DNA from: a virus
Length of the DNA stretch: 30,354 nt
Reading direction: 5' to 3' (one strand)
Virus record (IMG/VR): IMGVR_UViG_3300042521_004180
Span: 1-30,354 of that record
Shown here: piece after piece, positions 24,337-30,354 of the stretch
How the letters are laid out: every line of letters starts with the position of its first letter
Position numbering within the stretch: position 1 is the first letter of the stretch
Translations under genes and position numbers: made by a program
The notes under the pieces: generated by a model
Told to the model about the DNA's origin: nothing
Databases searched by the model: none
Seen by the model: only the letters and a program-made list of their open reading frames with translations

Positions 24337-26365
24337 TTGCTGCCCGTCCCAGGAGATTGTAAAAGTTAGACATATTTCTCCGTCTTTCGCACTATCTAGA
24401 ACTAACCTTTTTACAGCGCCAATTTATTCTGTCAACGAAAGAAAATCAATTATTGATTTCAAATGCGCAATGCAGCGCAGAGGAGTAAAAAGTGCTTACG
24501 AAGTAAAAGTCGGAGCTACTGGCTCGGACAGCAGAATTCTTCAAACTCTCCAGGGACTTGGTTCTGCCGTTACTCCTGGAAACTTTTCCAACGTGCGAAG
24601 TCCTGTTAGGTCACGAATTTACTCAGCTCTCACCCCGGGTGGTGGTCGAGGAGTTCCTGGTGGATTTGGCGCACTCAAGCCAGAGCGTGGATACAGATGC
24701 CCAGAAGGGTATCAATTCGGTGGAAGATTTACGGACTCGCGTTTTTCTACATGTGGAAAACAACTATTCGACCTTCCTGGAATCATAGGCGCAACAATCG
24801 CCTCTGTTTTGCGTGGCTCTCGTCGTAGCCCATCCTTCCAGGATGTCGGTGGCACACGTGTTAAGCCAGTGTCTGTGGCTGGTGACGTAATCCAGTCGCG
24901 CGCGCCACAAATTCCAAAAGTTACTGGTGCTAACAGACAGCGCAGAAATCGCTCCGTCGATGACATAGTCGGACAGATGTCGCAGGTAAATGAAGCCTAC
25001 ATGAGAATGGTGCGGCGCGACGGCTTCATCTTGGAGCCGGTAGTTTCTCCTGCAGTTCTTAGGACAATCCCCGACAACAGGGATATGGAAGGCGCAACAT
25101 TCCTGATGAATGCTTTGACGTCAGATTCAATTGGTGGAGAAGAACTTGGAATGCTTTCAAATACCGGCATTGAAAAAATATCCTATGTCCTATCTGGAGG
25201 TTCAACTGTTTCCATCGGGAAAGCTCGTCCGCTAACAGTTGGAGAACGACGCAAGCTTGGTAGAACTGTGGCCACGGCGGAGAAGCTGCGCGCCAATGAT
25301 GACCCGGTTCAAAAATTAAAATTCATCGCAGAGGAAATGGGCGATGGAATATCTTATGAAGAAGAATTTAAAGGAATGAAAAACCCGAATGAAGTCATTA
25401 AAGTCAACCTCCCAGCAGGTGCTGGCAAGCGAACAATGCGCAGGTGGCATTATGAGACTTTCTACCGAAAGAAAAAGAAGTCAAAGCAGTCCGCTCGCTC
25501 TACAGAGCTAGAAGCAATTCCCGAAGACGATAAAATTAAAGACCTTGCTTCTGCGGTCCGTCACCTTAATAATGGTGGTTCGATTGAGAATATTTCATCG
25601 AATGTTCGGTCGGAGGCTGTCAGTCGTAGCGCAATGTACAAGACTGGAAAAATACGAAATGGTGTATTGATTCACGAGCGTGCCGATGGACAAACGGTGT
25701 TTGAAATAACACCTGATGAGAACTTTGAACATCTGGGTGCCGCACTGGCATCAGAACTACAGCGCTCAATGGGTCTTATTGCGCCAAAGGTTCGTTTGGC
25801 TGGTGCTGGAAAAAAGCGCAACTATATGCTTGGAGAAGCTCAGGATGCAGAAATGTTTGGCGTTCAAGATAGGACAATGGACATTGCTGACCTCCCCTCG
25901 GAGGACGTTGTCGGAATTCTAATGTCCGACTATCTCACCGATACCAGGGATAGAAACCCTTCCACGATTGCGCCAATACGCGTCGGTGGCAGAATGCGTG
26001 CAGTTGCTTCTTTGAATGGAAGTGCTGGTCTCTCGGGTATGACCTCGACGGAAATACGCGGAAGACGACAAATGCAAGTAAACGATTTCTTCAAGAAGAA
26101 GCAGCAGAGAATATACGCTGAATATTTTGAAAAACTTCAGGCCCAGCAGCGCAAGAGGGCGTTAATGCTGTTTGATAAGCTGCTCGAACAAGCAGGAGAA
26201 TTTGATTTTAAGCGATTTAGACAAATGCTCTCAATAGATGGACAGCTTTCTGAAGCAGAATTACTACATCTTGGAATTGTCGAAAAAATATTTGAACAGC
26301 GTGTCAACATACTTAAATCATCATCTGGAAATTTCAAGAAACTGATTGGCTTATCGATTAGATGA
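24314..26365 (+). CDS. Virion-associated protein with Cys module and kinase-like region (683 aa)
   Basis: ATG 24314 has GGAG seven bases upstream. It carries the shared Cys module at R128-C129-P...C147 after a Gly/Pro-rich run. Residues 155-400 hold helical and disordered segments. Residues about 430-600 remind me of a degenerate HipA/PI-kinase-like fold: an EHLGAALASELQRSMGL helix at 472-488, then RNYMLGEAQDAE, and a loop DYLTDTRDRNPSTI (539-552) like the catalytic DRxxxN loop but lacking the terminal Asn, followed by ASLNGSAGLSGM instead of a canonical DxG strand. If real it is probably a pseudokinase. The last 100 residues are a basic coiled coil (KKKQQRIYAEYFEKLQAQQRK, shortened). The stop overlaps the next start as ATGA. 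The overall role is unknown. Confidence 0.65.
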   Translation: MRTILSSDCCPSQEIVKVRHISPSFALSRTNLFTAPIYSVNERKSIIDFKCAMQRRGVKSAYEVKVGATGSDSRILQTLQGLGSAVTPGNFSNVRSPVRSRIYSALTPGGGRGVPGGFGALKPERGYRCPEGYQFGGRFTDSRFSTCGKQLFDLPGIIGATIASVLRGSRRSPSFQDVGGTRVKPVSVAGDVIQSRAPQIPKVTGANRQRRNRSVDDIVGQMSQVNEAYMRMVRRDGFILEPVVSPAVLRTIPDNRDMEGATFLMNALTSDSIGGEELGMLSNTGIEKISYVLSGGSTVSIGKARPLTVGERRKLGRTVATAEKLRANDDPVQKLKFIAEEMGDGISYEEEFKGMKNPNEVIKVNLPAGAGKRTMRRWHYETFYRKKKKSKQSARSTELEAIPEDDKIKDLASAVRHLNNGGSIENISSNVRSEAVSRSAMYKTGKIRNGVLIHERADGQTVFEITPDENFEHLGAALASELQRSMGLIAPKVRLAGAGKKRNYMLGEAQDAEMFGVQDRTMDIADLPSEDVVGILMSDYLTDTRDRNPSTIAPIRVGGRMRAVASLNGSAGLSGMTSTEIRGRRQMQVNDFFKKKQQRIYAEYFEKLQAQQRKRALMLFDKLLEQAGEFDFKRFRQMLSIDGQLSEAELLHLGIVEKIFEQRVNILKSSSGNFKKLIGLSIR

Positions 26366-29300
26366 AAAAAGCAACGGTAATTAGAGACAAGCTCTCTGGT
26401 CAGCCTTTTGCAATACTTCTTCCATCCGATGGAAAGAAGCCAGTTGCATTCGGCTCATCAGGCCAAGGGAGACTATGGGCCGACTGGGCGATGTCGTCCA
26501 GTAGCGGAGCGCTCGACAATCTCGATGTGTCTCTTACCGTTGAAAAAGATGTTGAACTAACCGATGAATTTATAAACTCACTCGAGAGCACTTTTGAACT
26601 TGCCGACTTAAACGAACTCAAATTCACCATCTCCAAAAAGGCGTTGCTGGTCATCGAAAAAGTAAAATCCCTTGCCGGAGAGGAGCCTGCAAAATACGAG
26701 CAGATGAACGAGGATAACGAGGAGGAACTCGTAGACAGATGGCCAGTGGTGGATGCTGCGATTGCGACCATCGATGTTGCCTATAAACAAAATGCTCTTG
26801 ACTACAAAGCAAAGGCTTTCAACCTTGATTCAAAACGCAGCTCAATGCTGCTGCAAGTTAAGGGCGTAAGAGCCATGTGGGACCCAAACATGCCTGGCGG
26901 GGGTGGATGGAGATGCCCTGACGAAACGGTAAATGGTGGCCAGTTCACCAACAGACTTGGTCGTGGGTGCACATTTGGGGCAATACGCAGAATAGGCAGG
27001 GCATTGATGACTGCCTCCCTGAAGGACATTGCAAAGGGTTTTGATGATGATGAGGTGGCCTTTCCGAGCGTCTACAGGGCTGGAAAGAAACTAGACGAGG
27101 TTGGAGAAAAACTTAAAGAAAGAACAGGGAAAAAATACAGCCGCAGAGCGATGAGGAGGGCTGACCAGCTCAAAAAAGAACAAGCTCGTCGGATGCTAAA
27201 AGAATCTCGCCCAACGTTTAGACAAAGATATGAATCGCTTGGGCCAACAGTAAGTAGACGCAACAGGGTCCTAATAGCCGCCTCTCAAACCGCCAGAGAC
27301 GTTGCCGATGACCAGGCAACCAGAGGTTTTGTTTCTGAAGCCAGGAGACGCACTCGCAGACAAGGCATCCCCACAAGAAAAACACCAACAAATAATACTG
27401 AAACCTTCTCAAATGACGACACCATAACTGGCGCCATGAGCCCAGAGCGAAGGGCTCAGATTGCGGAAAAACTGAGAACAACAGCACAAGACATTTACGA
27501 AGGTCGACGTTTTGCAAGACGACAAAAAAAATCGGAACGAAAACAGACAAAAAACTCACCACAACTCAATGAAGCGGAAATAGAGCGCAGCAATAGAGTT
27601 GCCACAAAACAAATTGATTCAATCCTCGGGATACTCAAGCAAAAAGATTCAGGCAGAGAGTATCTTGCTGGTGTTGTGAATTCCGCGGTGAAACAATTGA
27701 CTAATTGGGCTGGAGAAAAAACCGACGGGTTGGGATTTCAATCCGTCAGAAACTACACAAAAGACGACTTTGACGATAACGATGTTCGGACAATTGAAAG
27801 AGCCCTGCGTCAGCTAAAAGAAAACCCAGATAGGCCATTTGCCGAACAACAGTGGGGAAGATTTTCACAATTATTCAAGCTATGGGGGACATACAACTAT
27901 CAAGTAGATAGGGGGTCCCTGTACAATTCCGATGGAAATTTGATTGCTGATTATATTCCAAGATTGAAAAAACCTTCTGGACAAGCAGATGTATTTCCGG
28001 AGCTGTGGATTGATGGGCGTTCGGTCGGTGAGTTTGAGCTTCGTACACCAGAAGAATTAACAGAGCTAAATAATGCCTACGCCACTCTTGGTTTTCTTGA
28101 CATAGACACAAAAGGTCCAGACAAAGACCAGACACTCTCTATGCTCGGCGAGTTTTATTCCGACGAACAAGGGGATGTTTTCGGTGATTACTACAGGCAG
28201 CTTCGCGCTGATGAATCGAAATTTTCCGTGGCGGCGCGAGAAGTTGTGGTCAATGGACTAAAAGGCAATCACGCAAGAGACTTGCGTAAGTTTTTGCATA
28301 ATAAATTTTATGGCTCAACCGCGTGGAACTCTCCAAAGAAAACACCCAACAGAGAAACCGAAATAACACCATCGCGTTCTATCGTGGAGCGTTTTATGCG
28401 TGGACTAAGTCCTTCGCGCGACAAAGAACAACGAACTCTTGAAAGAGAACTTAGAGGGAAGACTCCTCGCAGTACGACCGAATTGCGCGAAAGAATTGCT
28501 CGACGCCAGAGGAGACGAGCAAAAGAGCAGTCTGGGGAGTTGGTCACGTTCGAGGATTATGCAGACTACGAGCAGCTCAAAATAAACAGACCAGAACCTG
28601 TTGGCGGAAAACGAAAGCTCAATGAATTCACGGAGCCAGCGCCACCCGAGCGCACAAGAAGCCGTGCGCGCGCACGCTGGATGACCAAGCCTTCCGGAGA
28701 GGGTCGACCAAAAGTTGACATAATTCTGCGCGACATGGAGCCGCATTTTTCCGCTAGTGGAGATGTAAACGAAAACACCATTAAGGGCCTTGACGACCTA
28801 GATAGATTTTTTCAAGCAGAAGTAAATCATGCCGCAATCGCCAGACTGCGAGAGTCTGCCCTGACTCCATATGACATGGAGAATCAAGGTGAACTTAAAA
28901 AGATTTACAACGACTGGCTGCGCTCATTCAACGACCCAGACGCGGACCCACAACCGGGCTCTCCATCAAACATGGGACTCACAGAGCAGACATCAGTATC
29001 ATGGGTTGTTCCTGGTGAGCCAGGATTTCTTACCAGAGACCTGGATGTGGCATGGAAATTTGCAACTACAGAAGATGCAGATGACATCGCAGACTCCCAG
29101 CGCACGCTAGACGCGGTAGGGGACAGAATCGTTCTCCGAGCAAACCAATTCAATGGACGCCCTGTGGTTTATGTGGAAGACACGGAAGCGCAAGTCGCTC
29201 ACCTTATGACTCCAGATGGAAGGCACCTGATGTCGATTGTGACATCGCGGGATGACTCGGACGAGCCAGGAAAAGTTAGATTCATTGGCGGCTCCGCGGC

Positions 29301-30354
29301 TTTGGAACAAATCGCAAGAACAAAAATGCGTCCAACAGTTTCGGAACGAATGGCAAAACTAACCGGTAGAAATAGACGAAGAACTGCTTCACTTAGCAAA
29401 CCAGTAGAACAAGCAAAAGCAAAAAATAGACTAGATATTGGTTTCGATAATGGAAAGCCGGTTGGTTTGTTTTTTGGCAAAACATCTACTGGTCGCCGCC
29501 TAACTTCAAGAGCCCAGGAAGCAATGACGGGGTCAGAGCTGGAAGAAATAAATAAGTTGATTGACCAGAATTTGGACATTCTTGAAAACAATCTGCGCAA
29601 TAGGCTTGGCTACCCAGACTTGAATCAGCCAATTTCCACAGTTGATGCTGTTGCCAGAATCGAAGAAGTCCGCAAAACATCTCCAAGGTTTGCGGGAGTC
29701 CTAGAAACAGACTTGCATAACATGATTGCCCTTTCCCGAGCCAGGGAATCAAATGACATCATTTACATAAACGACCTAAAGCCTGCATTGCGAAACAAAA
29801 TTCTAGAGAACGTTTGGTCTTCGTATTTACAAGTGGGTGGAGATAGCCCAAAGAGATACGACGTTGTTCCACACCAGGGTAAGCCGGAAGCAGCGAAAAA
29901 AGTAACAAAATTGCCGCAGAAGGCTCCACTCATGGTTTCAGAATCATCCCTTGCTCCGGACCCATCGACCGTGGGCACTGGTCCTGACTTAACTCCAGGA
30001 GTTGGAAATGCCCAGCTAGGCATTGAATACGAGGCGAGCACTGGTCTCTACAAGGATTCCGTCAGTCTCGAATACATAGAAGACTACTCAAACCTCCCAA
30101 TTGAGCAAACGGCAATCTACGACCCGGTTCTTCCTGATGAGACAAAAACGTACCCACGAGTTTCGATTACCCCAGCTGGGGTATTCCCAACCAGATTCGC
30201 AACATTGGCTCCAGAAGTGAATCCGGACGGCGATGCGATTAAACCTGGCGACGTTGCCACAAGAACATTCAAGGACGCAATCGAAGCTTACATATCATCT
30301 CGGGTGCTCACTGGAAAAGCGAAGACGGACCCAGCCGCAGCGGCAGTCGACAGA
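26362..30354 (+). CDS. Giant protein with Cys module (partial, at least 1331 aa)
   Basis: ATG 26362 overlaps the previous stop (ATGA). The frame is open for 1331 codons to the right edge. The N-terminus (1-170) is acidic and folded-looking. The shared Cys module sits at R184-C185-P186...C203. Next is a very basic Arg-rich helical part (about 220-460), with the TITGAM motif at 355-359. Later regions include a helical segment near 440-490, an EDYADYEQL turn near 730, a strand-rich module (about 900-1000) and a Pro-rich stretch near 1210. I recognise no enzyme. Position, size and the shared module place it in the same family of proteins as the 2025- and 683-residue ones. Where it ends is unknown. 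Confidence 0.75.
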   Translation, partial: MKKATVIRDKLSGQPFAILLPSDGKKPVAFGSSGQGRLWADWAMSSSSGALDNLDVSLTVEKDVELTDEFINSLESTFELADLNELKFTISKKALLVIEKVKSLAGEEPAKYEQMNEDNEEELVDRWPVVDAAIATIDVAYKQNALDYKAKAFNLDSKRSSMLLQVKGVRAMWDPNMPGGGGWRCPDETVNGGQFTNRLGRGCTFGAIRRIGRALMTASLKDIAKGFDDDEVAFPSVYRAGKKLDEVGEKLKERTGKKYSRRAMRRADQLKKEQARRMLKESRPTFRQRYESLGPTVSRRNRVLIAASQTARDVADDQATRGFVSEARRRTRRQGIPTRKTPTNNTETFSNDDTITGAMSPERRAQIAEKLRTTAQDIYEGRRFARRQKKSERKQTKNSPQLNEAEIERSNRVATKQIDSILGILKQKDSGREYLAGVVNSAVKQLTNWAGEKTDGLGFQSVRNYTKDDFDDNDVRTIERALRQLKENPDRPFAEQQWGRFSQLFKLWGTYNYQVDRGSLYNSDGNLIADYIPRLKKPSGQADVFPELWIDGRSVGEFELRTPEELTELNNAYATLGFLDIDTKGPDKDQTLSMLGEFYSDEQGDVFGDYYRQLRADESKFSVAAREVVVNGLKGNHARDLRKFLHNKFYGSTAWNSPKKTPNRETEITPSRSIVERFMRGLSPSRDKEQRTLERELRGKTPRSTTELRERIARRQRRRAKEQSGELVTFEDYADYEQLKINRPEPVGGKRKLNEFTEPAPPERTRSRARARWMTKPSGEGRPKVDIILRDMEPHFSASGDVNENTIKGLDDLDRFFQAEVNHAAIARLRESALTPYDMENQGELKKIYNDWLRSFNDPDADPQPGSPSNMGLTEQTSVSWVVPGEPGFLTRDLDVAWKFATTEDADDIADSQRTLDAVGDRIVLRANQFNGRPVVYVEDTEAQVAHLMTPDGRHLMSIVTSRDDSDEPGKVRFIGGSAALEQIARTKMRPTVSERMAKLTGRNRRRTASLSKPVEQAKAKNRLDIGFDNGKPVGLFFGKTSTGRRLTSRAQEAMTGSELEEINKLIDQNLDILENNLRNRLGYPDLNQPISTVDAVARIEEVRKTSPRFAGVLETDLHNMIALSRARESNDIIYINDLKPALRNKILENVWSSYLQVGGDSPKRYDVVPHQGKPEAAKKVTKLPQKAPLMVSESSLAPDPSTVGTGPDLTPGVGNAQLGIEYEASTGLYKDSVSLEYIEDYSNLPIEQTAIYDPVLPDETKTYPRVSITPAGVFPTRFATLAPEVNPDGDAIKPGDVATRTFKDAIEAYISSRVLTGKAKTDPAAAAVDR

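Noticed and set aside
1-30354. CRISPR arrays, insertion sequences, integrase
   Set aside because: No regularly spaced repeats, transposase or tyrosine/serine recombinase frame is visible.

Overview
The window looks like part of a tailed double-stranded DNA phage (Caudoviricetes) or prophage. It holds a large terminase, a portal-MuF fusion, an HK97-type prohead protease, neck and connector genes and a contractile tail sheath gene, and no recognisable cellular gene. The tail sheath implies a myovirus-like, contractile-tailed particle. Several small domains (an SFPI-type C-terminal domain, a CAWLHH-type protein, portal-MuF fusion, giant accessory head proteins) are ones I associate with phages of actinobacteria. 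With the moderate GC content this suggests an uncultured, perhaps aquatic, actinophage. The host assignment is inference only.

Layout. Two gene arms diverge from a short intergenic region near 9766-9844. The left arm (9765 down to 1, minus strand) reads: terminase large subunit, hypothetical protein, Rad52-like annealing protein, four-cysteine PD-(D/E)XK nuclease, hypothetical protein, HNH endonuclease, a 331-bp structured non-coding gap, RuvC-like resolvase, coiled-coil protein, ParB-like protein, small Arg-rich protein, head-tail connector, tail-completion protein, a tail-terminator-like protein, hypothetical protein, and a tail sheath gene that runs off the left edge. Most neighbours overlap by 1-8 bases (TGATG, GTGA or TAATG junctions), so translational coupling is the rule.

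The right arm (9845 to the right edge, plus strand) starts with a 54-residue two-helix membrane protein, then portal-MuF, a 951-residue protease with a long multidomain tail, a 123-residue Cys protein, a 503-residue acidic zinc-ribbon/PepSY-like protein, a 2025-residue protein, two small proteins, a 683-residue protein and a protein of at least 1331 residues cut by the right edge. No major capsid protein is recognisable, although more than 15 kb follows the protease.

Most striking observations. (1) Three of the largest right-arm proteins carry the same module, R-C-P-x7-[QR]-F-T-[DN]-x5-C, with identical spacing. (2) A short [S/T/V]-G-x-M motif recurs in linkers between domains of these proteins, which suggests processing or sorting of virion polyproteins. 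(3) The 2025-residue protein contains a HEXXH zincin and an intact DEDDh 3'-5' exonuclease. (4) The non-coding gap in the left arm holds a 17-base exact match to a universally conserved 23S rRNA segment (core of the I-CeuI site), next to an HNH endonuclease gene and a terminator-like hairpin. A leftward transcript would be antisense to 23S rRNA. A reasonable working model is that the giant proteins are packaged in or ejected with the virion and matured by the prohead protease.
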